Of a stretch of 7,010 nt of DNA, positions 1 through 6,280 are shown one piece after another. This DNA comes from Candidatus Bathyarchaeota archaeon (GTDB lineage Archaea > Thermoproteota > Bathyarchaeia > Bathyarchaeales > B26-1). Position 1 is the stretch's first letter, and each line of letters opens with the position of its first letter. Where the stretch lies: contig JAGTRH010000069.1 of NCBI GenBank assembly GCA_018396795.1, positions 1-7,010 on the forward strand, written 5' to 3'. The translations under genes and the position numbers were made by a program. The notes beneath the pieces are model-generated. The model searched no databases. It had not been told where the DNA came from and saw only the letters and a list, made by a program, of their open reading frames with translations.

Positions 1-9
1 ATATGAATA

Positions 10-20
10 CTTTTAAATTA
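10..20 (+). promoter_or_regulatory. Possible TATA element for the Mch-family gene
   Basis: An AT-only stretch containing TTTTAAAT lies about 40 bases before the preferred ATG at 57. That spacing would place a transcription start near 38-42, just ahead of the ribosome binding site. The call rests only on composition and spacing, and the window edge hides anything further upstream. Confidence 0.35.
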
Positions 21-43
21 TTAACTTTCTTAACCTTAATACC

Positions 44-47
44 GGAG
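44..47 (+). promoter_or_regulatory. Ribosome binding site that decides the Mch start
   Basis: GGAG ends 9 bases before ATG at 57. The earlier in-frame ATG at 3 has almost no upstream sequence in the window. It would also add 18 hydrophobic residues that Mch proteins lack, so this site favours the start at 57. Confidence 0.6.
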
Positions 48-56
48 TTGAAAGAT

Positions 57-1100
57 ATGCACAAGGCCAATATAAGTGTTGGAAGAGAAGCCATGAAGAC
101 ACTTCAAGAAATGGTCGAAAAAGCTGATACTCTAGGCATAAGGGTCGAGAAACTGAAGGGTGGATCAACTTTACTTGACTGTGGTTTTAGAGCTCTTGGA
201 AGCATCGAGGCCGGAAGGTTGATCGTTAAAATATGCATGGGCGGGCTGTGCGACGTTCGAATCACTTGGATGGATTTTAAAGACTTTTCACTTCCGGCCG
301 TTGAAGTGAGATCGGATAATCCAGCGATAGCAGGAGTAGGCTCTCAGATGGCCTTTTGGAGAATCCCTAAAGATATCGCAGGATCATTGCTCGGGGATAG
401 TGAAGGATTAGCCTCCGGACCGGCAAGAGCTTTAGCTCAAATTCCAAAGGAGTTTTACGAAAAGATAGGATATAAGGACTATGTGGATTTTGCAATTTTG
501 GTCATTCAGTCTGATAAATTTTCAATAAAAGATTTTCCTGCCGAAAGCATCTCAGAACATGTTGCAAACGAATGTAAAGTTGACTTAAAAAATGTATATC
601 TGATACTCGTTCCAACGGCTAGTATAGCGGGCTCTGTTCAAATAGCAGGTAGAAATTTGGGGATAGGCATATGCGACAGTTTCTTTAGAATTCTCGATTA
701 CGATGTGAAAAAAGTCAAGTACGGCATAGCGATAAGTCCTATAGCTCCCGTTGTTCCTGATGATATAAAATCCATAGGAATCAACAACGATATGTTGATG
801 TACGGATCAAGGAATTTCTTCGCAATCTACTCAGAAGAAAATGAGGACTGGGAGGACATTATTGGAAAAATGGTCGTTGAAAATTCTCCAGATTATGGAA
901 AGCTATACGCAGAGATGTTCATAGAGGCTGAAAGGAATTTCTCAAAAATAGACTATAGGAATTACGTTCCATCAGAGATGGTCATAAACGATTTAAGGAC
1001 AGGAAAGGTTTATAGAGCTGGTAAATTGAGACCCGATTTGTTGCTAAAGTCTATTGAAAAAAATGCTGGATTCTTCACGCATGTAGGTAAAAATCAGTAA
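57..1100 (+). CDS. mch: Methenyltetrahydromethanopterin cyclohydrolase (Mch) family protein, with substituted active-site positions
   Basis: Mch interconverts 5,10-methenyl-H4MPT and 5-formyl-H4MPT in the cytoplasmic one-carbon pathway of methanogens and of archaea using the H4MPT Wood-Ljungdahl branch. Family hallmarks run the full length: STLLDCG at residues 37-43, CMGGL at 60-64, SGPARAL at 120-126, PTASIAGSVQ followed by GR ending at R199, and a C-terminal NDLRTGK segment near 311-317. The preferred start gives 347 residues, somewhat longer than the usual 315-325; the extra residues lie mainly in the middle and in the C-terminal tail. The start at 57 is chosen from the GGAG site and from alignment to the usual Mch N-terminus. 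Aligned from memory to Archaeoglobus fulgidus Mch, R183 is kept (R199), but K94 is Met (M98) and E186 is Gly (G202). The family is sure; cyclohydrolase activity is not, and this may be a divergent paralog. It overlaps the convergent deaminase gene by 7 bases. Confidence 0.88.
   Translation: MHKANISVGREAMKTLQEMVEKADTLGIRVEKLKGGSTLLDCGFRALGSIEAGRLIVKICMGGLCDVRITWMDFKDFSLPAVEVRSDNPAIAGVGSQMAFWRIPKDIAGSLLGDSEGLASGPARALAQIPKEFYEKIGYKDYVDFAILVIQSDKFSIKDFPAESISEHVANECKVDLKNVYLILVPTASIAGSVQIAGRNLGIGICDSFFRILDYDVKKVKYGIAISPIAPVVPDDIKSIGINNDMLMYGSRNFFAIYSEENEDWEDIIGKMVVENSPDYGKLYAEMFIEAERNFSKIDYRNYVPSEMVINDLRTGKVYRAGKLRPDLLLKSIEKNAGFFTHVGKNQ
1057..1063 (-). terminator. Possible T-tract terminator for the deaminase gene
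   Basis: Seven A on the + strand give a run of seven T on the minus strand, about 30 bases past the deaminase stop. A second run of five lies at 1089-1093. Archaeal transcription often ends at such U tracts without a hairpin. The site lies inside the 3' end of the Mch gene, because the two genes leave no intergenic space. Confidence 0.3.
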
Positions 1101-2491
1101 GCTGAGCTTTGCCATTTGCGGTCTCTTAAATGCCTTATACCACTTCTTTCAGAGAGTCTATCCGAGATCTTCTGGACTTTTTCTATTAGGCTAAGCTCAT
1201 CGACTTTAGTTAATTTTCTTCCTTCCATAATCACGTTTCCGTCTACGATAGCTGTATCCACGTTTTCTCCCTTTGCGCAATAGACCAACTGCGAAACAAC
1301 TCGATTAATAGGTGTCGTATTCATTTTTTTCAAGTCAACAATTATCAAGTCAGCCTTCTTCCCCACTTCGATAGAGCCTATCTCGCTTTCTAAGCCTAAA
1401 GCCTTAGCCCCGTCTATAGTGGCCATCTCTAAGACTTTTTCAGCAGTTAAAGCTGTTGGATCAAGGTTCGATACTTTTTGAAGCAGAGCTGCAACTTTCA
1501 TAGTCTCAAACATATCGAGGGCATTATTGCTAGCTGCACCATCTGTTCCTAAGCCAACCACTATGTTCGCCTCAAGCATGCGCGTTACTGGCGCTATCCC
1601 TGATGCCAGATACATGTTGCTTACTGGGTTGTGAGAAACTTTTGTGCCCGTTCCCTTTAAAATCCTTATTTCTCTATCGGAAAGCCATACGCAATGAACT
1701 GCAAGCACATCCGGACCAAGTATTCCTACTTTATTCAAGAACTCTATGGGCCTCATTTTATGCAAGGATTTTACTGACTCTACTTCATCAAGGGTTTCGG
1801 CGATGTGGATTGCTATAGGCAACCCAAGCCTGTTGGATAATTCACGCGTACCCGCTAGAAGCTCAGGGGAGCCCCAAGGAGGAGGCCCTGGAGCTAATCC
1901 TATATGGATTCTTCCATTACCTTTTCCGTTCCAATTTCTAGCAAATTCTTCGGAGCGCTTTAAGGCATCTTCCTTTTTTTCGACTAGATTTGGGACTATA
2001 CCTGCCGCATCTGTATCAAGGAATCCTCTGGAAACTATTCCTCTAATTCCTGAATCTAGCATTGCCTTTACTATTTGATCTCCTAAAGTGAGCTTAGTGA
2101 ATACATAATGAAACTCCGATGCGCATGTGATGCCTGATTTTATCATCTCAAAGCATCCAGCTAAGGCTCCGTAATAACAATCCTCATCTGATAACGCTGA
2201 AACCACAGGGTTTATGCACTCTACGCACCAATCAAAAAGCTTTAAATCATCCCCTAAGCTCTTAAGGAGCGTTTGAAATAAGTGTACATGAGTATTAACA
2301 AGTCCTGGAAGCAAGATTTTTCCTTTAGCGTCTATCACTGCTTTGCTGTCAGAATACTTTGCTCCAAGATCGCTTGATCTTCCGATCTCTAAGATTTTGC
2401 CATCTTGAATGGCTATGGCTCCATCGATTAAAATGCGCCTGTCTTTATCCATTGTTATGATAAAGGCGTTTTTAATAAATGTATCAACCAA
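1094..2491 (-). CDS. Amidohydrolase, probable MTA/SAH/5'-deoxyadenosine deaminase (MtaD/DadD-like, TRZ/ATZ family)
   Basis: This is a 465-residue cytoplasmic metal-dependent deaminase of the amidohydrolase superfamily. Members convert S-adenosylhomocysteine, 5'-methylthioadenosine or 5'-deoxyadenosine to inosine derivatives plus ammonia; relatives act on other aminated heterocycles. Visible metal and catalytic residues are HxH at H68/H70 (after LLPGLVNT), H229 and E232 in HIAE, H266 in AVHCVW, and D317 in GLGTDG. SNMYLASGIAPV and AASNNALDMFETMK further point to the MtaD/DadD group. The C-terminal beta-sandwich segment (GSIEVGKKADLIIVDL) is present. The TTG start at 2491 is chosen because GGGAGG sits 8 bases upstream and IKNAFIITMD is a typical N-terminus. 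Extending to the ATG at 2635 would add 48 atypical residues and run through the promoter into the next gene. It is divergent from the ECF cassette. Exact substrate is unproven; the family assignment is strong. Confidence 0.85.
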   Translation of the reverse strand: MVDTFIKNAFIITMDKDRRILIDGAIAIQDGKILEIGRSSDLGAKYSDSKAVIDAKGKILLPGLVNTHVHLFQTLLKSLGDDLKLFDWCVECINPVVSALSDEDCYYGALAGCFEMIKSGITCASEFHYVFTKLTLGDQIVKAMLDSGIRGIVSRGFLDTDAAGIVPNLVEKKEDALKRSEEFARNWNGKGNGRIHIGLAPGPPPWGSPELLAGTRELSNRLGLPIAIHIAETLDEVESVKSLHKMRPIEFLNKVGILGPDVLAVHCVWLSDREIRILKGTGTKVSHNPVSNMYLASGIAPVTRMLEANIVVGLGTDGAASNNALDMFETMKVAALLQKVSNLDPTALTAEKVLEMATIDGAKALGLESEIGSIEVGKKADLIIVDLKKMNTTPINRVVSQLVYCAKGENVDTAIVDGNVIMEGRKLTKVDELSLIEKVQKISDRLSERSGIRHLRDRKWQSSAY

Positions 2492-2499
2492 ATTTTTAG

Positions 2500-2505
2500 C
2501 CTCCC
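2500..2505 (-). promoter_or_regulatory. Strong Shine-Dalgarno site of the deaminase gene
   Basis: The minus strand reads GGGAGG followed by 8 bases and then TTG at 2491-2489. This is the strongest ribosome binding site in the region and it sets the start, in place of the far-upstream ATG at 2635. Confidence 0.75.
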
Positions 2506-2542
2506 TACGAACAGATTTTATTCGGTTTTTTAAATAGTAAGC

Positions 2543-2556
2543 TTTATATATATAAA
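2543..2556. promoter_or_regulatory. Palindromic TATA-like element between divergent genes
   Basis: TTTATATATATAAA is a perfect 14-bp palindrome near the middle of the 110-base gap between the deaminase start (2491) and the small membrane protein start (2602). With the usual archaeal spacing of about 25 bases, it would give transcription starts near 2523 (minus) and 2576 (plus). Both leave leaders of roughly 25-32 bases with a ribosome binding site. It may serve both directions. A second TATA-like stretch, TTTTTTAAATAG near 2526-2537, could contribute. Confidence 0.55.
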
Positions 2557-2589
2557 ACTTGGATAAACTCTTTTGGAATAGAATAAAAA

Positions 2590-2593
2590 GGTG
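2590..2593 (+). promoter_or_regulatory. Ribosome binding site of the small membrane protein gene
   Basis: GGTG, within AAAAAGGTG, ends 8 bases before the TTG at 2602. It supports a TTG start for the 71-residue protein. No in-frame ATG occurs before codon 14, which already lies in the first predicted helix. Confidence 0.55.
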
Positions 2594-2601
2594 CCCTAAA
2601 A

Positions 2602-2817
2602 TTGGGAGAAGAGAAACCAAAAAGTAGTTTTGCATACGACATGGTCTTTTGGATTGGTTGGGCTCTGCTTGTTATCGGTCTTGGATTGGCTGCTACTGGT
2701 TCCTATGTTCACTATTATGCTGGAGTAATGCCCGGATTAGCAACAGCGGTAGTCGGATTGATAATCCTCGGCGTATACGCTGTAATAAAGCCCAAGGGCG
2801 TTAAAAAGGGGGAATAG
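2602..2817 (+). CDS. Small two-helix membrane protein at the head of the ECF transporter cassette
   Basis: I do not recognise a named family for this 71-residue protein. A charged N-terminus (GEEKPK) is followed by a predicted membrane helix at about residues 14-33, a short loop holding SYVHYYAG, a second helix at about 44-63, and a basic tail (KPKGVKKGE). Such a hairpin would put both ends in the cytoplasm. It lies 3 bases before the S component gene, and its last codons carry the GGGGG ribosome binding site of that gene, so the two are probably translationally coupled. By position and size it could be an accessory subunit, loosely like the two-helix CbiN/NikN proteins of Co/Ni ECF systems. 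No sequence likeness to those was seen, and CbiN has a longer external loop. The coding call is supported by operon fit, ribosome binding site and coherent hydrophobicity. Confidence 0.75.
   Translation: MGEEKPKSSFAYDMVFWIGWALLVIGLGLAATGSYVHYYAGVMPGLATAVVGLIILGVYAVIKPKGVKKGE
2808..2812 (+). promoter_or_regulatory. Shine-Dalgarno site embedded in the preceding gene's end
   Basis: GGGGG lies within the last codons of the small membrane protein gene and ends 8 bases before the ATG at 2821. The same arrangement recurs at the ATPase/EcfT junction (5373-5377), which points to translational coupling within the cassette. Confidence 0.6.
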
Positions 2818-2820
2818 ATT

Positions 2821-3594
2821 ATGGGAGAAGTGAAAAAAGAAGTAAAGGCAGCCGCAACCATAGGAGGAGCCCCTATTTCTTGGGTAGCCTTAATGGGAGC
2901 TCTCTTAGGCGGGGGAACTATAATACCGATAGTCTATTATATTGAAGGAGGAGGTTACCATACCTTAAGTTATACCCTAATAGCTCTTGTCGCGTGCGTT
3001 CTCGGACCCTATGGAGGAGCTGTAGCTGCGATTATTGGTGGAGTAATCGGCATGTTCTTAGCTCCTGGTGCTTTCATAGGACATGTTTGGGTCATTCTTT
3101 GGAACTACGCGATGCCTGCGCTTATGGCAGGGCTTGTCATAATCAGAAAGTGGAAGTGGTGCGTCCCAGTATGGATCGGAGGTTTTATAGTCTATAACGC
3201 GATTCCATGGTATTGGCCTGGTCCACCGGCTTTTCCAAACCCACCACAGCCTTTCTACCTCCTCTCTGGATGGTGGGATTATCTCTCCATAGTATGGCTT
3301 CTAGTGCTTGGAAGAAACATAATACCTGACTGGATAAGAAGCGATGATAGTAAGAAAATGGCCTTCGCACTCGCCTTCCTACACTGGATAGCAGCCGAAA
3401 TAGCGCACCTATGGGGTTGGTCGTACTGGGTTACTCTATTCGTTTTGCCCCCTGAGCTCGTAGCAATGATTGAAGCTTTCTCTGTGCCTTGGGAAAGAGC
3501 TGTTCTAATGGTTCTATCCGCCCTCATAGGAGTTCCTCTGCTTAGAGCTTTGAGAAGAAGTGGATTAAGAAAAATACCTAATGCGGCTTGGTAA
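2821..3594 (+). CDS. Probable ECF transporter S component (substrate-binding membrane subunit)
   Basis: S components are integral membrane proteins that capture a vitamin, metal or other micronutrient and dock on an EcfT-ATPase module. This 257-residue protein has about six or more hydrophobic segments (roughly 17-40, 50-66, 66-84, 86-108, 114-129, 154-168, 178-198, 226-242). It also has the small-residue-rich GPYGGAVAAIIGGVIG stretch (62-77) typical of S components. It is longer than the common 170-210 residues. The excess includes a Pro/aromatic loop at 129-154 with eight Pro and four Trp. Trp is abundant overall (18 of 257). The role is inferred from topology plus its place directly before a fused EcfA pair and EcfT. 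The gene order S, fused ATPase, T resembles Bacillus ykoEDC (thiamine-precursor uptake), but I see no clear YkoE sequence likeness, so no substrate is assigned. Confidence 0.75.
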   Translation: MGEVKKEVKAAATIGGAPISWVALMGALLGGGTIIPIVYYIEGGGYHTLSYTLIALVACVLGPYGGAVAAIIGGVIGMFLAPGAFIGHVWVILWNYAMPALMAGLVIIRKWKWCVPVWIGGFIVYNAIPWYWPGPPAFPNPPQPFYLLSGWWDYLSIVWLLVLGRNIIPDWIRSDDSKKMAFALAFLHWIAAEIAHLWGWSYWVTLFVLPPELVAMIEAFSVPWERAVLMVLSALIGVPLLRALRRSGLRKIPNAAW

Positions 3595-3596
3595 AC

Positions 3597-3624
3597 TTAT
3601 AAACTCCTTCCTTTTTTATTTTAT
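3597..3624 (+). promoter_or_regulatory. TTATAAA and T-rich tract between S component and ATPase genes
   Basis: The 60-base gap holds TTATAAA (3597-3603) and a T-rich run, TTTTTTATTTTAT (3612-3624). The first could be a weak internal TATA element with a start near 3626. The second could cause partial termination after the S component gene. Either would let the S component be made at a level different from the ATPase and T subunits. This rests on composition only. Confidence 0.3.
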
Positions 3625-3641
3625 AGTTATAATTATCACTA

Positions 3642-3645
3642 GAGG
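3642..3645 (+). promoter_or_regulatory. Ribosome binding site of the double ATPase gene
   Basis: GAGG ends 9 bases before the TTG at 3655. The TTG start yields the expected N-terminus of an EcfA protein, with beta-strand AIKIKNLSFTYP at residues 6-17. No upstream ATG is better placed. Confidence 0.55.
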
Positions 3646-3654
3646 ATTATTGAA

Positions 3655-5382
3655 TTGGACAACGAAGCTGCCATAAAGATCAAAAACTTATCATTCACTT
3701 ATCCCAGAGGAGAAAAACCCGCCATAGACAATATCAACCTTGAAGTCAAAAAAGGAGAATTTTTAGTAATAATGGGTCCAAACGGAGCTGGAAAGACTAC
3801 GCTATGCTTACCGCTAAATGGAGTAATTCCAACCGTTATAAATGGCGAGTATAACGGTAAAGTAATCGTTGAAGGCATGGTAACTACAGAACACATGGTA
3901 TACGAGCTTGCTCAAAAAGTAGGAGTAACACTACAGGATCCCGAGTCTCAACTCTTTTGCCCAACGGTTAAATCGGAGATAGTGTTTGGACCAGAGAACC
4001 TTGGCGTCCCTAGAGAGGAAATATTGAGCAGATTAGCCAATGCATTAAAAGTTACTAGGCTAGAGGGAAGAGAAGAAAATTCTCCTTTACAACTTTCAGG
4101 CGGACAAAAACAGCGATGCGCACTTGCCGCTGCTATTGCGATACGCCCAGAAATATTAGTTTTAGATGAACCAACTTCTCAACTCGATCCAGTAGGCACT
4201 AGTGAAGTATTTTCTGTGGTTAGCGAACTTAATAAAAAGTATGGTGTAACAGTGATAATGGCTGAGCATAAAAGCGAGGAGATTGCAGAATTCGCTGATC
4301 GCGTACTTGTGCTTCATGAGGGAAAAATAGTGGCTGAGGGGGACCCTCATGAAGTGTTTGTGCAACATGAGTTATTAAATAAAATTTATGTTAAAATTCC
4401 TCAGGTTAGCCAATTTGCTTCTCGATTGAGCACCCGAGTTAAGTTTGATCCATTCCCAGTAACCATCGATGAAGCTTATCGTCAAATTTATGAATTTCTA
4501 ACTAAAGGTTTAGTTTCAGTTAAGCCTTGCCCTATAAGTACTGTTCGAAAGAATAAGTCTGATGAAGTAGTTTTAGAGACTAAAAACCTTTGGTATATGT
4601 ATCCGCCGGACATCATGGCCTTAAAGGATGTTAGCATTAAAATCTATGATGGTGAGTTTGTAGGAATAATAGGCCAAAACGGGGCTGGAAAAACAACTTT
4701 AGTCAAGCACTTCGTTGGATTGTTAAAGCCTACTAAAGGGGAAGTTTTTGTAGTTGGAAAGAACACGAAAGAAGCAAGAGCGTCCGAACTATCTAGAAAC
4801 GTTGGTTTAGTTTTGCAAAATCCAGATCATCAGCTTTTTGCCACAACTGCTAGAGAGGAAGTCGAATTCGGTCCTAGAAATCTTGGACTATCTGAGGATG
4901 AAGTTAAACAAAGAGTCGAAGAGGCCCTTCATCTAGTTGGATTAAAGAAGTATGAGGATCTTTTTCCTTTCAGGCTAAGCTTTGGTGACCGAAAAAAACT
5001 TACCGTAGCAGCTATTTACTCAATGAAACCAAAAATATTAATCTTGGATGAGCCAACAACGGGGCAGGATTATAAGGGAAGATATGAAATTTTAGAGATA
5101 GCGAAAAGTTTGCATGAAAAAGGGCATACTATAATCATGATAACCCATGACATGGAACTTGTTGCGAAGTATGCTGAAAGGACTATAGTGTTGGGTATGG
5201 GAGAGGTTCTGCTGGATGGACCCACTATGAAGGTTTTTAGCGAATCGGAAATCTTAAAGAAAACTTATTTAAAGCCTCCACAGATCGTTCAATTGGCTCA
5301 ATCTCTTAGCGAACGCGGTTTTCCGAGCTTAGCATTGTCAGTAGAAGAAATATGCGAGTTAATTGAATTAAAGGGGGAATAA
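3655..5382 (+). CDS. Fused double ATPase subunit of an ECF transporter (EcfA-EcfA')
   Basis: This 575-residue cytoplasmic protein carries two complete ABC ATPase domains that would hydrolyse ATP to power the importer, so no separate second ATPase gene is needed. Domain 1: Walker A GPNGAGKTT at 41-49, Q-loop Q94, signature LSGGQ at 147-151, Walker B ILVLDE at 167-172, switch His H205. Domain 2: Walker A GQNGAGKTT at 340-348, Q388, degenerate signature LSFGD at 441-445, Walker B ILILDE at 461-466, H498. Each domain is followed by a matching EcfA-type C-terminal segment (KIPQVSQFASRLSTR at 247-261; KPPQIVQLAQSLSERG at 540-555), showing internal duplication. LQDPESQLF and LQNPDHQLF are Q-loop forms typical of EcfA/CbiO. 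Similar fusions occur, for example YkoD. It starts with TTG. Its end overlaps the ribosome binding site of the EcfT gene 2 bases downstream, so the two should be co-expressed. Confidence 0.93.
   Translation: MDNEAAIKIKNLSFTYPRGEKPAIDNINLEVKKGEFLVIMGPNGAGKTTLCLPLNGVIPTVINGEYNGKVIVEGMVTTEHMVYELAQKVGVTLQDPESQLFCPTVKSEIVFGPENLGVPREEILSRLANALKVTRLEGREENSPLQLSGGQKQRCALAAAIAIRPEILVLDEPTSQLDPVGTSEVFSVVSELNKKYGVTVIMAEHKSEEIAEFADRVLVLHEGKIVAEGDPHEVFVQHELLNKIYVKIPQVSQFASRLSTRVKFDPFPVTIDEAYRQIYEFLTKGLVSVKPCPISTVRKNKSDEVVLETKNLWYMYPPDIMALKDVSIKIYDGEFVGIIGQNGAGKTTLVKHFVGLLKPTKGEVFVVGKNTKEARASELSRNVGLVLQNPDHQLFATTAREEVEFGPRNLGLSEDEVKQRVEEALHLVGLKKYEDLFPFRLSFGDRKKLTVAAIYSMKPKILILDEPTTGQDYKGRYEILEIAKSLHEKGHTIIMITHDMELVAKYAERTIVLGMGEVLLDGPTMKVFSESEILKKTYLKPPQIVQLAQSLSERGFPSLALSVEEICELIELKGE
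5373..5377 (+). promoter_or_regulatory. Shine-Dalgarno site of the EcfT gene
   Basis: GGGGG inside the last codons of the ATPase gene ends 7 bases before the TTG at 5385. This supports coupled translation of the ATPase and EcfT. Confidence 0.6.
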
Positions 5383-5384
5383 AA

Positions 5385-6251
5385 TTGACTATAGAGTATG
5401 TAGCCGGTAAGACCATAGTTCATAAGATGCATCCTTTAACTAAGCTTGCTTTTGCTTCCTTCATATTGGCGACCTCTTTCTTCTTAAGGGATATAGCATC
5501 ATTATCTATACTAATAGGAATAGTTTTGTTCTTTTGGTTCCTATCCAAAATCCCCGATATACTAAGGCGGTTTAAACTCATTTTTGTAACGGTTACTGCT
5601 ACTGTTGTGCTATGGATCGTTGCCCAAGGATTCTTTGCTGCCTACGGAAAAACCCCGTTATTCACGCTTTTTGAGCTACACACTCCTCTATGGCCAAAAC
5701 CCTTAGGAACCTTTTATCTAGAAGGTCTAATATTCGGTTTGGCTATGGGAATGAAAGCAATTGCTATAGTGGCAAGCGCACCAATTCTTACTCTCACAAC
5801 TCCAATACCGCATCTGATAGTAGCTTTATCAAAATTGAAAATTCCTTACAAGTTCAATTTTACTCTCGCAACAGCCGTTAGGTTCTCTCCATTGATCGTA
5901 AGCACCTTTTACGACATTCAAGACTCTCAAGTGATTAGAGCCCATGACATAGACAAAATGGGCTATTTCGAAAAAATAAAGAAAGCTTGGATACCAGTAG
6001 TGACTCCCTTATTCATGTCTTTACTTAGAAGATCCGATGAATTGGAAATAGCCATAGAATCAAGAGCCTTCGGAGCGCCGGTAAGAAGGACGTATGTGGA
6101 GGAAATCAAGTTCAAAAGCATCGACTATGTAATGTTTGCCTTTATGATAAGCTTCTTTATATTTACTTTAATCGGAATGCTCAACTGGGGAGGCATAATT
6201 CCATCCTCATGGCTTCCGCCATGGGCTCAACCACCAGAAATAAGAGCTTAG
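5385..6251 (+). CDS. ecfT: ECF transporter transmembrane scaffold subunit EcfT
   Basis: EcfT bridges the S component and the ATPase pair in the membrane and passes on ATP-driven movement through cytoplasmic coupling helices. The 288-residue protein opens with HKMHPLTKLAF (13-23), the standard EcfT start. Hydrophobic segments follow at about 18-34, 37-53, 65-87, 112-140 and 247-266. The long cytoplasmic region at about 145-246 carries the two ATPase-contact motifs in modified form: QVIRAHDID at 182-190 (around R185) and ESRAFG at 225-230 (around R227), where the family usually has Ala-Arg-Gly-like triplets. A loop at about 88-111 and a Pro-rich tail (LPPWAQPP) are local additions. TTG with GGGGG upstream is the only sensible start, 2 bases after the ATPase stop. 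The family call is firm. Confidence 0.92.
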   Translation: MTIEYVAGKTIVHKMHPLTKLAFASFILATSFFLRDIASLSILIGIVLFFWFLSKIPDILRRFKLIFVTVTATVVLWIVAQGFFAAYGKTPLFTLFELHTPLWPKPLGTFYLEGLIFGLAMGMKAIAIVASAPILTLTTPIPHLIVALSKLKIPYKFNFTLATAVRFSPLIVSTFYDIQDSQVIRAHDIDKMGYFEKIKKAWIPVVTPLFMSLLRRSDELEIAIESRAFGAPVRRTYVEEIKFKSIDYVMFAFMISFFIFTLIGMLNWGGIIPSSWLPPWAQPPEIRA

Positions 6252-6280
6252 TTCGATTTGGTAAACATTGTTAGGAAGCC

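Noticed and set aside
3..56. ATG at 3 as the Mch start
   Set aside because: It adds 18 residues not found in Mch proteins and lies in the AT-rich promoter-like stretch; GGAG fits the ATG at 57.
1603..2078. Open frames on the + strand opposite the deaminase (1603-1818, 1746-2078)
   Set aside because: They lie antisense within a well-conserved gene and show no recognisable domain.
2492..2635. 48-residue N-terminal hydrophobic extension of the deaminase (ATG at 2635)
   Set aside because: It would run through the TATA region and into the divergent gene; GGGAGG with TTG at 2491 gives the normal family N-terminus.
2602..2817. Assigning the small protein as CbiN
   Set aside because: Only size and two helices match; the loop is short, there is no CbiM-like partner with an N-terminal metal-binding His, and no sequence likeness was seen.
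2994..3527. Three open frames overlapping the S component gene (2994-3197 +, 3185-3370 -, 3279-3527 -)
   Set aside because: They are out of frame with a coherent membrane protein and have no own ribosome binding site or family signature.
2821..5382. Calling the cassette a thiamine-precursor (ykoEDC) transporter
   Set aside because: The gene order is similar, but the S component does not resemble YkoE by eye and no TPP riboswitch or thiamine gene is present.
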